NCBI RefSeq assembly: GCF_017355855.1
Contig: NZ_JAFEWD010000012.1
Coordinates: 124,001-188,000, forward strand
Reading direction: 5' to 3'
Length of the DNA stretch: 64,000 nt
Source: Pedobacter sp. SYSU D00535
GTDB taxonomy: Bacteria > Bacteroidota > Bacteroidia > Sphingobacteriales > Sphingobacteriaceae
The position numbers were made by a program, and so were the translations under genes. The notes below the pieces were generated by a model that was given only the letters and a program-made list of their open reading frames with translations, was not told where the DNA came from and did no database searches. Shown here one piece after another: positions 24,512-33,874 of this stretch; the first letter of the stretch is position 1, and every line of letters starts with the position of its first letter.

Positions 24512-24548
24512 AAAAAGGCAGCAGCTCAAAACTGCTGCCTTTTTATTT
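24512..24548. terminator. Bidirectional intrinsic terminator
   Basis: A long stem AAAAAGGCAGCAG (24512-24524) pairs with CTGCTGCCTTTTT (24532-24544), with T-runs on both strands. It separates the convergent membrane-protein and GH1-RmlD genes. Confidence 0.92.
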
Positions 24549-24566
24549 GGATTGCAAAACAATGAT

Positions 24567-26765
24567 TTAAGCCGTCACGGATTTCGGCAAGCTTAGATCG
24601 ATCAACTCCTGCTCGTTGAAGTAACGGTGTAATGCATCCTCGAGCTTTGGCAGCAACATCCCTTTGGTACTTGTTAAGACACTGTGCTTAGGCCTGCGAG
24701 CAGGATATTTAAACTGATTTAAAGACATCGGAAGAATTAGGGAGGAATCCAGATTCGCTCGTTTTGCTACGTCTGCAGCAAATAGCGCCCAGGTGGTTTC
24801 GCCAGCATTAGCCAAATGCCATATCCCGTATTCTTCGTCCAGCATCAAATCCAGACTGGCATTTACCAAGTCAGGAACGTACGTTGGAGAGATAAACACA
24901 TCTTTAACCGCAGCAAAAGCTGACTTCGCTTGCAAGCTATTCAATACGCCCGTCACGAAGTTATAGTTGTCCCAGGGTCCGAAAAACGCACTCGTTCTTA
25001 TAATGAGGGCGAATGGGTCAGCTTCCATTACCAGCCGTTCAGCCACTGCTTTACTTCTTCCATATACGTTCAGAGGCGAAACATAGTCCGCTTCATCATA
25101 ATGGTCTTTCTTCAATCCGTCAAAAACCAGATCGGAAGAAAAAGTTAAAAATTTGAAATGATATTTTTGAGAAAGCCTGGCGATGTAAGCCGGGCCATAA
25201 GCGTTAGCAACATAACAAGCGCCTGAGCAAGTTTCCGCGTCATCAACTCTCACGAAACCCGCTGCATTAACGATAGCCCAGGGTCGCTTCTGTTTGATAA
25301 CAGATTCTATTACCAGAGGGCTGGAAATGTCAAACTCCTCCCGTCCCAGCAACTCATACCTGATGCCTCTTAACTGACATAAGCGGGCGAAGGCATTTCC
25401 GAGGGTTCCGGTTTTGCCGATAATCAGCAAAGGCTGTGAGCTCTTATTTTCCTTACTAATCTGACGAACATTTTGCCGGAAGTATAAAATCCTCAGATCC
25501 TTTTTCCACCAGCCCTCCTCCTCCAAAACAGGATGAGTAAGTTCTTCGCCAACAGCAAGGTTCTGCAACAACTTCGCCAATGCGGTCGGACGAGGCTTAC
25601 CTGCTGAAAGATCAAAAATCCCGGGTTCATAACTCACTTCTTCGCTGGTCAGCAGTTTATTCCAACCGTAAGAGCCGAGCATAGCCCAACCTGTTATCGC
25701 CCTTACATCCACTGATTCCGATTTCAGTTCGTTACAGGCAGTATATATCTCCTTGATCCACCGCATCTGCTCATCGCGGGTACATCCCAAATGCACCTCT
25801 GTTACGGCCATTGGAAGTTTAAATCGCTCCCAGGCTTCACGCATCAAACGTTTGATCCCATACTCCTCGTCCAGATCGACTCGTACTGCTTCCACGTCAG
25901 CATATTTGTGACGTCCGTTTCCGCCATGGGTATGAATAGGATATTTCGCCAGATCCTCATCTAAAAATCGTTCAGACGTGGGGTAATAATTGAATCCAAG
26001 GATATCTGGAGTGCAGCTATTTTCCCAAAAGAATTCAAGGCTCTCCTGGTGAACGCCCTCCGAAAGCAAGTAGTGCCACAACGGGTGTTTGGGCGTTACA
26101 TTACCAATCATCAGGTCAAACGAAAGCCAGCGCCGATGATTCTCAAAGTTAGCCTGATATTCAAGCAAAGGTGTGCTGTACGTTCGTCCCAGGTCCTCCG
26201 TCTGAATAAGCTGTGCCTCGGGATTCACCTCGTGAATAGCTCTCATGGCTAACACGGTGGCCTTGCACTCATTAATGAGCAGGTTTAAGAAAACCTTTCC
26301 ACTTTTGCCGTGGGGATACCAATGCCCATAAAGGCCGCAAAACCTTGCCGTCGTTAGCGGCTCGTTTACGGGCGTGTAATATTTCACCCAAGGAAACTTT
26401 CGGGCCACCTGAGCAGCGTAAGCTGCCAGGCCGGAAGCAAAATTATCGGTCTCGATTGAAGCATAAGACGGACCGCTTCCATGATGAACCAGGCCTACAA
26501 TGGGATCTACTCCCAGCTCCCTAAGCCGATTCAGGTTTTTTTCGCTAATATCCCAATTAATCTTACTACCCGGTTCAAGCTGGTGCTTTTCCCACAATAC
26601 CGGATACCTTAGCCTTTTGATGCCGATCTGCGCTAACAGCTCTATGTCTTTATCCCGGTGATAATGGCCAGAGAATTCCAACTGGTCCATATACCTGTCT
26701 TTCACTCGGTTTATGGTGCATTCGATCCCACCCCAGATCTCTACGCTCTGCGAACTATCAACCAT
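24567..26765 (-). CDS. Fusion of GH1-like glycosidase and RmlD-type sugar-nucleotide reductase
   Basis: 732 residues with two unrelated enzyme modules. Residues 1-405 form a GH1-like barrel with acid/base Glu135 in TPVNEP and nucleophile Glu323 in AVTEVH; the motif GFNYYP (257-262) is present too. After a linker (about 405-445) comes a dTDP-4-dehydrorhamnose reductase-like short-chain dehydrogenase domain (about 445-725) with the NAD(P) motif GKTGTLG, SSDLVFDG and YGRSK (Tyr-x3-Lys). Both active sites look intact. No rmlA, rmlB or rmlC is nearby, so the nucleotide-sugar substrate is unknown. It follows a glycosyltransferase gene by 14 bases. Confidence 0.9.
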   Translation of the reverse strand: MVDSSQSVEIWGGIECTINRVKDRYMDQLEFSGHYHRDKDIELLAQIGIKRLRYPVLWEKHQLEPGSKINWDISEKNLNRLRELGVDPIVGLVHHGSGPSYASIETDNFASGLAAYAAQVARKFPWVKYYTPVNEPLTTARFCGLYGHWYPHGKSGKVFLNLLINECKATVLAMRAIHEVNPEAQLIQTEDLGRTYSTPLLEYQANFENHRRWLSFDLMIGNVTPKHPLWHYLLSEGVHQESLEFFWENSCTPDILGFNYYPTSERFLDEDLAKYPIHTHGGNGRHKYADVEAVRVDLDEEYGIKRLMREAWERFKLPMAVTEVHLGCTRDEQMRWIKEIYTACNELKSESVDVRAITGWAMLGSYGWNKLLTSEEVSYEPGIFDLSAGKPRPTALAKLLQNLAVGEELTHPVLEEEGWWKKDLRILYFRQNVRQISKENKSSQPLLIIGKTGTLGNAFARLCQLRGIRYELLGREEFDISSPLVIESVIKQKRPWAIVNAAGFVRVDDAETCSGACYVANAYGPAYIARLSQKYHFKFLTFSSDLVFDGLKKDHYDEADYVSPLNVYGRSKAVAERLVMEADPFALIIRTSAFFGPWDNYNFVTGVLNSLQAKSAFAAVKDVFISPTYVPDLVNASLDLMLDEEYGIWHLANAGETTWALFAADVAKRANLDSSLILPMSLNQFKYPARRPKHSVLTSTKGMLLPKLEDALHRYFNEQELIDLSLPKSVTA

Positions 26766-26779
26766 ACAATAAGAATTAG

Positions 26780-27919
26780 TTAAGCACTAAGCGGAACAGA
26801 TACTTTTCGTCCGATCGCTTTCCGTATCAGATCCAGCATGTCCGAGTAAGTCTGATCCCAAGATTTGTCTGCAAGGAAAGAGTCTACTTTCTCTAGCCAT
26901 TCTTTCTTCGATTTTGACAATTCGCGCTCTGCTGCTGCAACAAATTCCTCAGCAGTACTTACAATACTCACCAGGTTATGCTTTCCATAAGGATTTACGA
27001 CGTCTTTGATGGGAGTAGAAATTACGGGCACTCCACCAGATAGGTATTCAGGAGTTTTTGTCGGACTAATAAAGCGGGTCGACTCATTCAGCATGAACGG
27101 AATCATAGCGACATCCCAGCCAGAAAGATAAAGCGGCAATTCCTCATAAGACTTACCTCCCAAGTAGTGAATATTTTCGTTCTTTGGCAGGATCTCCGGA
27201 TTAATTTTAACCGTAGGTCCAATTAAGATAAAGTTCCAATCCGGACGCAACGTCGCCACCTGACCGATCAGCTGGTGATCAAAACGTTCGTCGATTACAC
27301 CGTAGAAACCAAATTTAGGACCTGGCACTCCCTCCTGATCTGCAGGCTGGATATTATTCTGCCGGGCCTGAGCGAAGTGTTCTTTGTCTATACTGCTTGG
27401 GAATGGATGGATATTTTGATGTTGATGCTTTTTTGCCTCGTAAAGGCAGTGACCGCCAGTAAATACAACGTCGGCCCTCGTTAGTAACTCTTTTTCCAGA
27501 TAGGTTAACTCTTTAGGAGCGTTTTTAAATGCAGACAGCTCATCCATGCAATCGTAAATGATTACATCTGGTATATATTCCGCAGAGAATTCGAGAGCCA
27601 TGGGAGTATAATACCAAAACATGAAATCTGATAAGCTTTTATCCTTTAAAAAGCCCTTCAAAATTTCCTTCTGAATTTTAATGTTATCTTTTTTATTGAT
27701 GCCTTGTGGCAAATGAGGTACGAGCACATAAAGCTTGTCCTCCCGTTTGCTGATTGATAAGTAACTCTCGCCCTCAGCCTCTACATCAAAGTGAGGTTCC
27801 TCAAAAAAATATACATTGAACTCGCGTGCGAAACGAGTAAGTAAATGCTGGGGGCGTTGAAATACGAAATCCCATCTCAAATGAGAAAACACTAATAGAT
27901 TTTCAGGTACACGTTTCAT
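26780..27919 (-). CDS. Glycosyltransferase (GT-B fold, group 1-like)
   Basis: 379 residues from the ATG at 27919; a TTG frame opening 30 bases earlier is less likely. The N-terminus LVFSHLRWDFVFQRPQHLL and the C-terminal half with FGFYGVIDERFD, LIGPTVKI and SPTKTPEYLSGGVPVIS (the E-x7-E type donor region) show a two-Rossmann GT-B enzyme. It has no membrane segments. It is the first gene of a two-gene unit with the GH1-RmlD fusion, which suggests synthesis of a glycan or glycolipid. Neither donor nor acceptor can be read from sequence. Confidence 0.9.
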   Translation of the reverse strand: MKRVPENLLVFSHLRWDFVFQRPQHLLTRFAREFNVYFFEEPHFDVEAEGESYLSISKREDKLYVLVPHLPQGINKKDNIKIQKEILKGFLKDKSLSDFMFWYYTPMALEFSAEYIPDVIIYDCMDELSAFKNAPKELTYLEKELLTRADVVFTGGHCLYEAKKHQHQNIHPFPSSIDKEHFAQARQNNIQPADQEGVPGPKFGFYGVIDERFDHQLIGQVATLRPDWNFILIGPTVKINPEILPKNENIHYLGGKSYEELPLYLSGWDVAMIPFMLNESTRFISPTKTPEYLSGGVPVISTPIKDVVNPYGKHNLVSIVSTAEEFVAAAERELSKSKKEWLEKVDSFLADKSWDQTYSDMLDLIRKAIGRKVSVPLSA

Positions 27920-28083
27920 AGATTCATTTGTTATGTTAGGATTTAACAAGAAGTAAATCGAAACGTTTGCCCTGTACTGAAAATTTTGGCCCGATCGTTC
28001 TTAAATGAAAAGAGTTTAACCTTTACGCCAGTCGTTATTAAACAAAAAGATCAGAATTATCTTAAAAAGGAATAGAATTTACA

Positions 28084-29625
28084 CTAATTCGCTGTTGCAA
28101 CACCTATGTTAGATGGAATACTCTCATTTTTAAGGCGATCAATGGCAGTAATTGCATAATGATACTTGACACCCTTTTTGGCAGTGAAATCAGTGTAGGA
28201 TGTTAGCTTATTTTCATAAAGAATTTTTAGTATTCCCTCAGGGTTTTGAAGATTAACTTCCTTGCCCGCTTCAAACCGATAAATAACGTAACCGTAGGCA
28301 GTTTCGCCATCCCTAGCTTGCAACGGAGCCTGCCAGTTCAGAATTACGCTGCCATTGACCACCGCAGTGGTAAGGTTAAGCGGCGACAAAGGAGGGACGT
28401 CGTCCAACCAAAGCATTTGGGGCTGCAAAGCTGGATACCGATAAAAATTGTTGCGCAGGGAATCCTGCACTCCCGCCAAATTGTTTGTAAGCGACTTGGA
28501 ACTGAAGAACACACTCCCCTGCACTCGCGGATTCTCCCGTAAATAACGGATCTGATTAGGAATTTGTCGCCAGTCGAGCCAACCCTCCCGGCGCTCAGTA
28601 GCGCGGTAGGCCGCCTGTCCAATGTATACATGTTTCCCGAAAGCGTTGTTACTCCACCAATCTACCAATTTTTCATATGGCGCTGCACGATAATGGAACG
28701 GGAAATATATCTGGGGATTAATATAGTCGATCCAGCCTTCCCTCACCCATTTCCTGGCATCCCCATACAATGCGCTATAGCCGGAAAGGCCAGTACTTTC
28801 AGACCCCTCGGGATCCTGAGACTTGTTCCTCCAGATACCAAAAGGGCTAATACCAAATTTTACATGACGTTTAGCGGCATGGATACTGTCCGACAGTTCT
28901 TTGATAAGCAAGTCTACGTTATTTCTGCGCCAGTCGGCAATGTTGTCAAAGCCTTTGCCATACAAATTATACTCCCGTGCATCTTGAATTACTTGTCTTT
29001 GCGCCGGGTACGGATAAAAATAGTCGTCAAAGTGAACGCCGTCTATGTCATAATTCCTTACCACATTCAAAATCACGTCGACGATGTACTTTCGGACTTC
29101 GGGAATCCCCGGGTTGAACAGTTTTTTACCCTCGTAGTTAAAAAACCACTCCGGTCGCTTTCTTGTAATGTGTTCACTGCTGATATCTGCGGGGTTTAAA
29201 GTGGTTGAGGCCCGGTAAGGATTAAACCAGGCGTGCAGTTCCATTCCCCGCTTATGTGCTTCGTTGATAGCAAATTCGAGCGGATCGTAAAACGGAAAAG
29301 GCGCTACGCCCTGCCGTCCGGTTAAGAACTTACTCCAGGGTTCGTGACTTTTCGCATATAAGGCATCAGCCGCCGGGCGCACTTGAAGCATAATAGCATT
29401 AATCCCCGACTGCTGGTGTTCATCGAAAATCCTCAACAACTCCTGCTGTTGTACGTGTGATGGTAATCCCTGGCGGGAAGGCCAGTCTATATTTGCAACA
29501 GTAGCGACCCACACTCCTCTAAACTCCCGCTTAACGGGAACAGGATTAACAACAGCCTGAGCAAAAACAGAAGGATTGGCGATGAATATCAGGATATATA
29601 GCAGTGCTGGAAATCTAAAACTCAT
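28084..29625 (-). CDS. Glycoside hydrolase-like family 10 (GHL10) protein with C-terminal FN3-like domain
   Basis: 513 residues. The signal peptide ends around VFAQA (residue 23). The GHL10 barrel (about 35-370) opens with REFRGVWVATVANIDWPS and contains NAIMLQVRPAADALY, HAWFNPYRA and IDGVHFDDYFYPY, the last probably including an active-site Asp. A fibronectin III-like domain (about 410-510, with YGYVIYRFE and YHYAITAID) completes it. The family includes YngK-type proteins thought to act on surface or cell-wall polysaccharides; biochemical evidence is sparse. It is upstream of and transcribed in the same direction as the glycosyltransferase, 164 bases apart. Confidence 0.9.
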   Translation of the reverse strand: MSFRFPALLYILIFIANPSVFAQAVVNPVPVKREFRGVWVATVANIDWPSRQGLPSHVQQQELLRIFDEHQQSGINAIMLQVRPAADALYAKSHEPWSKFLTGRQGVAPFPFYDPLEFAINEAHKRGMELHAWFNPYRASTTLNPADISSEHITRKRPEWFFNYEGKKLFNPGIPEVRKYIVDVILNVVRNYDIDGVHFDDYFYPYPAQRQVIQDAREYNLYGKGFDNIADWRRNNVDLLIKELSDSIHAAKRHVKFGISPFGIWRNKSQDPEGSESTGLSGYSALYGDARKWVREGWIDYINPQIYFPFHYRAAPYEKLVDWWSNNAFGKHVYIGQAAYRATERREGWLDWRQIPNQIRYLRENPRVQGSVFFSSKSLTNNLAGVQDSLRNNFYRYPALQPQMLWLDDVPPLSPLNLTTAVVNGSVILNWQAPLQARDGETAYGYVIYRFEAGKEVNLQNPEGILKILYENKLTSYTDFTAKKGVKYHYAITAIDRLKNESIPSNIGVATAN

Positions 29626-29744
29626 AATTCTTTAAAACCGACGAAGATACTTAACAAACAAGTAATAGGAAGATTTATTGTCCCCAAAGTGTTTCAGGTA
29701 CTTTTGATTTTTGATCTTTGCCTCATCCCACTTGGGTAAAATAT

Positions 29745-29752
29745 TATATTTG
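29745..29752 (+). promoter_or_regulatory. -7 box of the coiled-coil protein gene, giving a long leader
   Basis: TATATTTG, a perfect TAnnTTTG box, 97 bases before the ATG. A TTTG lies 24 bases upstream (29717-29720), slightly far for -33. Confidence 0.5.
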
Positions 29753-29783
29753 CGATAATAGGGTCAGTTCCCCAAGCAATAAT

Positions 29784-29798
29784 CTGTAAGATTTACAG
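29784..29798 (+). other. Small hairpin in the 5' leader
   Basis: A perfect stem CTGTAA/TTACAG with a three-base GAT loop, located in the predicted leader 52 bases before the ATG and followed by an A-rich stretch. A regulatory role is possible but untested. Confidence 0.3.
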
Positions 29799-29849
29799 TT
29801 TAAAAAAGCGGGTCCCAGACCAATTTTAATACGATTTTAATCCTTCGAA

Positions 29850-30764
29850 ATGGAAAAAATTTATCCAGAACAAGCTCCTAAAAGAGATTCGAATAAGATC
29901 TATTTTTTGATAGCTGTTATTGTTGCACTGCTTGGTACTAATGCTTACCTCTTCTTTAAGGATAAAAAAGCGAACGACAGGATCGTGACGTTAAGTGATG
30001 AACGCTCCCGAATGGAAGTCGAAATTGACAAAATTGAGGCAGAACTTGATAAATCAAACAACGCGAATATCCAGTTAACGGCAGATATGCGTGAAGAGCA
30101 GGAACTGGCACGCCAAAAAATCTCAGAACTCCGTGAGCAGTTAAGAAGAGGAAAACTGACCCAGGGGCAGCTGGCAAAAGCTCAGCGAGAAATTGAGCAG
30201 CTTCGATACTTTGTGAATAAGTACACCTCAGATCTTCAGGAACTTCAAAAGCAAAACGCGGCCCTCACTATCGAGCGCGACAGTTTACGCACTACTGTTG
30301 ATAATGTAAATCAACGTGCCACCCAGTTAGAACAACAAAACACTGAACTATCGTCTAAAGTAAAAACCGCAGCCGCTTTGAAAGCAGGAACGGTGAACGT
30401 AACTCCGCTCAGAGTACGTAACAGCGGGAAAGAATCGGATGTCACCCGGGCGAACGCGGCCAAAAAACTGAGGATCAGCTTTACAGTTGCAGACAATCAA
30501 CTAGCAGAAAAAGGAATGCACGATGTGTACGTTCGTATCGTAGATCCTAATGGCAATCTTATTGCGTCTGATAATAACAACGTGTTTTCAGCAGATGGAG
30601 AGGACCTGCAGTACACTTACAGAACTGCTATCGAGTTTGATAACACCGGAAAGATATTTAATATCGACTGGACAAACCCCAACGAGTTCCAAAAGGGAAC
30701 CTATACCGTTCTGTTGTACGCTGATGGCTATGCGATGGGCAAAAGCAGCGTTACGCTAAGATAA
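29850..30764 (+). CDS. Membrane-anchored coiled-coil protein with C-terminal beta domain
   Basis: 304 residues. A cytoplasmic N-terminus and one membrane helix (about 18-38) precede a long heptad-rich coiled coil (about 40-170, Glu/Gln/Leu-rich) and a compact beta-rich domain (about 195-304). The last contains VYVRIVDPNGNLI and ends GYAMGKSSVTLR. I do not recognise a named domain, though I believe similar proteins occur in other Bacteroidota. The topology (in-out, periplasmic coil) suggests an envelope spacer or assembly factor. It has a long 5' leader and a strong terminator, so it is a single-gene unit. Confidence 0.75.
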   Translation: MEKIYPEQAPKRDSNKIYFLIAVIVALLGTNAYLFFKDKKANDRIVTLSDERSRMEVEIDKIEAELDKSNNANIQLTADMREEQELARQKISELREQLRRGKLTQGQLAKAQREIEQLRYFVNKYTSDLQELQKQNAALTIERDSLRTTVDNVNQRATQLEQQNTELSSKVKTAAALKAGTVNVTPLRVRNSGKESDVTRANAAKKLRISFTVADNQLAEKGMHDVYVRIVDPNGNLIASDNNNVFSADGEDLQYTYRTAIEFDNTGKIFNIDWTNPNEFQKGTYTVLLYADGYAMGKSSVTLR

Positions 30765-30786
30765 AGACGACCGTAAAAAAAACTAA

Positions 30787-30815
30787 AGAGCCAGACCCTT
30801 CTGGCTCTTTTTTTT
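30787..30815 (+). terminator. Intrinsic terminator after the coiled-coil gene
   Basis: Stem AGAGCCAGA (30787-30795) pairs with TCTGGCTCT (30800-30808) around a short loop, followed by eight or more T residues. Confidence 0.92.
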
Positions 30816-30819
30816 GCCC

Positions 30820-32616
30820 TTACTTCCGCTGCTTAGCAGCCCACGCTCCCATTTTATCTTCCAGTACGTTAAGCGGCATCACGCCGTCTTTTAACAGTTC
30901 ATCATGGAATTTGGCAAGGTCGAATTTCCGTCCGAGCGCAGTCTGGTACCTGCTGCGCAATTCCCTAATTTTTAAAGAACCAATTTTGTAAGATAGCGCC
31001 TGCCCCGGTATCGCCATGTAACGCTCGATTTCCGCCTCGGCAGCCTCGCTGCTAATAGCCTGATTACTCATCATATAATCGATGGCTTCGCGCCTTGACA
31101 TCCCTTTCATATGCATACCAACATCTACTACTAATCGCACAGCCCGGTGCATTTCATCTCCTAACGCTCCCATATACTGGAAAGGGTCTGTGTAGAGGCC
31201 CAGCTCCTTACCTAAAGATTCCGTATACAACGCCCAACCCTCGCCCATAGCGCCGTACCAGGCAAAACGCCGGAACTTAGGAAGCCCCTCATTTTCCTGC
31301 TGTAATGAAATTTGATAGTGGTGTCCGGGGATTCCTTCGTGAAGGAATAAGGACTCCATCCCTGAGGTAATATTAAAGTCTTCGGCATTTAAAATAGGCA
31401 CATAAAAGATGCCGGGCCGGCTCCCATCTGGAGTACCAGGAACATATTCCGCACTCGCTGAAGCTGCTCTAAAGGCCTCCGTCTGTCGTATTTCGAAAGG
31501 CGTTTTAGGGCGGCGGCCGAACATGGTATTTAGCTTTGGTTCCATTTTTTCGTGAATCCCCTTGAAGGCATTTATTACATCTTGAGGCTGTTTGAAAGGA
31601 CTAAATCGCTCATCGGTTTTCATGTATTCGAAAAACTGCTTCAAATCCCCTATAAAGTTCACCTCGCTTTTCACCTTCTCCATTTCCCACTTGATACGTT
31701 TTACTTCCTCGAGCCCGGTTTTGTAAATCTCATCGGGAGTTTTATCTGTAGTTGTCCAGTATTTTACGAGATAAGCGTAAGTATCCTTTCCTCCTGGGAT
31801 AGCAGAAATGCCTGTGGTACGCCTCGCACGAGGCAAATACTCTTTCTCCAGAAAGTCTGCAAGCTTGCTATACGCGGGTGTTATAGAAGTACTGATCACT
31901 TGGCGATAATCCTCAGCAAGTTGCTTTTTGTCTTGCTCAGTAAAATCTGAGGGGAACCTTTTGATTGGTCCATAGAACAAGCTTTTTTCCGGGTCACTCG
32001 TTGCCATATCTCGCATTTGAGGTATCATCTTCTCAACAAGTGGCCGAGGTAAGACAACCTTGTTACCTATACCCTTTTTGAAATTAACTATTGCAGAATC
32101 CGTCCAAGCAGAAAAAGCAGAAACACGACTTAGCCAGGCCTTATAATCCCGCACGGTCTTAAAAGGTTGAAAACTTTCCCCTGAGCCTAGTTGTCCAATG
32201 GTAAGAGGAAGCCCCCAGAATTGTTGAAAAGGAATCATCCACTGATTATGGCGAAGGCCTTCCAGCTGGATTTCCATCTCATATTTAAAGATATCGTAGC
32301 TCGTACGGTCATCGCCGCTAAGCTCGTCCCTTTTATACGATTGGAGTTTGGATAAATAAGTTGAATAAAAGGTTTTTAACGAATCTCGAAAGCTCTGGGT
32401 TTGATCGTTTCGCAACAGGTGATTGTATCGATAGTCGCCCTGCTGAGTAGCGTCTAGGGGGAAAAGCTTCGCTCGTTCTTCCCAGTACTGCTCGAATAAT
32501 TGGTCCATTCCCATTTTATCTGTAACCCTTGTTTTTTGGGTGTTGGTGTCCCTGCAGCCTGCAAAACAAATAATTAACAATACAAGCGCTATTAGCCGAA
32601 ATCTCATCTCAAACAT
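30820..32616 (-). CDS. DUF885 lipoprotein (putative zinc peptidase)
   Basis: 598 residues. The type II signal peptide has lipobox FAGC (Cys near residue 21). The DUF885 domain fills the rest, with FLHEGIPGHHYQ carrying the HExxxxH-like zinc site and GWALYTESLG the probable downstream Glu. Such proteins are widespread in Bacteroidota and assumed to be carboxypeptidase-like, but few are characterised. A second ATG at 32607 gives a slightly shorter, equally good signal peptide. It is convergent with the coiled-coil gene, separated by a terminator. Confidence 0.9.
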   Translation of the reverse strand: MFEMRFRLIALVLLIICFAGCRDTNTQKTRVTDKMGMDQLFEQYWEERAKLFPLDATQQGDYRYNHLLRNDQTQSFRDSLKTFYSTYLSKLQSYKRDELSGDDRTSYDIFKYEMEIQLEGLRHNQWMIPFQQFWGLPLTIGQLGSGESFQPFKTVRDYKAWLSRVSAFSAWTDSAIVNFKKGIGNKVVLPRPLVEKMIPQMRDMATSDPEKSLFYGPIKRFPSDFTEQDKKQLAEDYRQVISTSITPAYSKLADFLEKEYLPRARRTTGISAIPGGKDTYAYLVKYWTTTDKTPDEIYKTGLEEVKRIKWEMEKVKSEVNFIGDLKQFFEYMKTDERFSPFKQPQDVINAFKGIHEKMEPKLNTMFGRRPKTPFEIRQTEAFRAASASAEYVPGTPDGSRPGIFYVPILNAEDFNITSGMESLFLHEGIPGHHYQISLQQENEGLPKFRRFAWYGAMGEGWALYTESLGKELGLYTDPFQYMGALGDEMHRAVRLVVDVGMHMKGMSRREAIDYMMSNQAISSEAAEAEIERYMAIPGQALSYKIGSLKIRELRSRYQTALGRKFDLAKFHDELLKDGVMPLNVLEDKMGAWAAKQRK

Positions 32617-32799
32617 TTATTTAATACCAATTTGTAGTGGAGTTTGTTGTAATAAGAAAAGCAATAACGGGCTAAACCAACTGCCATGGTATTTATTTTA
32701 TTAGGAGTTTTCTCATTTTTTTGCTGTATCCCATCATACTACCTTATGGTACAATCACACCTACACCTTTGATTATATCCATGGAAGTTGGATACCAGT

Positions 32800-33780
32800 T
32801 TAGCTAGCTGGAGTTGAAGGAGACTCGTCTCCGGCGTTCTCCTTGTTTTGATCTGGAAGCACCTTTACTTCTCGTTCCTCTTCGATTTGGGTAACATGCA
32901 CTGCATAGGAAGCAGGCCTGATGGTCCGCCCATGTTTCTCTGTGTACACCTGCGTAAATTCGGCCCCGAAGTAGAGGATTGCTGCCGCATAATAAACCCA
33001 TACCAGTATCACAATTAGCGAACCAGCTGCCCCGTAAGTTGATCCGGGTCCTACTCTCTCAATATATAAAGTGATCAAGTACCTACCCAACATAAACAAC
33101 AAGGCAGTGAAGATTGCTCCTGCCCGAACATCTCTCCACTTAATTTCCACGTCAGGCAAAAATTTGAATACGATTCCTAGTAAAATAGTAATGATTGCAA
33201 ACGTCAGCGCGGAATTAAAGATCTGTACCAGCAGTACAGTAACTTCTGGAAAATACTGATGAAGTTTGGTACTAAAGGCGGTGACAATACCATTTATAAT
33301 AAGCGAAACGATCAGCAAGAACCCCATAGTAGCAATCATCGAAAAAGACAGGAGCCGGTTCTTAAGCAATTTGAGCCAACCTTTCTCGGGCTTCGCTTTC
33401 ACCCGCCAGATCATATTGATAGAATCCTGAATCTCGACAAAAACCCCCGTTGCGCCGATAAATAGAGTAATTATACCAGTGGTGACCGCAAGAACGGAAT
33501 TTTCCTTGATAGTTACGTTTTGTATAATTTCCTGCACTTGTAGTGCTGCTTCACGGCCAATAAACTCATTTATTTCTTCGAACAGCTTTCCTTGCAAAGC
33601 CTCCTCACCATAAAACCTCCCGGCGAGCGAAATAATAATTAAGAGCAGTGGAGCAATCGAGAAAAGAGTGTAGTACGATAAGGCGGCGCTTAATTTGAAA
33701 ACGCGATCATTCATGAAGCCGTTGTAAGTCCCGACTAGAATCTGCCAGCTCGTTTTAAAGAAACTTCTATTGATCTGCAT
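32800..33780 (-). CDS. YihY/BrkB family inner-membrane protein
   Basis: 326 residues with about six transmembrane helices (starting near 35, 95, 140, 185, 215 and 250). Family motifs LSAALSYYTLFSIAPLLL (about 29-46) and YGAAGSLIVILVWVYYAA (near 247-264) are clear. The C-terminal tail is charged and cytoplasmic. The family was once called RNase BN in error, and its transport or lipid role is unsettled. It is a single gene in its surroundings, 94 bases below the alanine dehydrogenase start-side neighbour. Confidence 0.92.
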   Translation of the reverse strand: MQINRSFFKTSWQILVGTYNGFMNDRVFKLSAALSYYTLFSIAPLLLIIISLAGRFYGEEALQGKLFEEINEFIGREAALQVQEIIQNVTIKENSVLAVTTGIITLFIGATGVFVEIQDSINMIWRVKAKPEKGWLKLLKNRLLSFSMIATMGFLLIVSLIINGIVTAFSTKLHQYFPEVTVLLVQIFNSALTFAIITILLGIVFKFLPDVEIKWRDVRAGAIFTALLFMLGRYLITLYIERVGPGSTYGAAGSLIVILVWVYYAAAILYFGAEFTQVYTEKHGRTIRPASYAVHVTQIEEEREVKVLPDQNKENAGDESPSTPAS

Positions 33781-33874
33781 TCATCAGGTTTTAACCAATT
33801 AATGCAAGAACAGCTAAAAGTGTTTTATGGACTGCTAACTAAACCGGGAAAGTTGGGAGCTGTATAACGCTACC

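Noticed and set aside
28564-29199. 211-codon open frame antisense to the GHL10 hydrolase
   Set aside because: Opposite a confident gene; composition is that of a shadow frame.
32686-32772. 28-codon hydrophobic micro-ORF in the gap between the DUF885 and YihY genes
   Set aside because: No promoter box, no terminator and no conserved pattern; hydrophobic short frames arise easily in AT-rich DNA.
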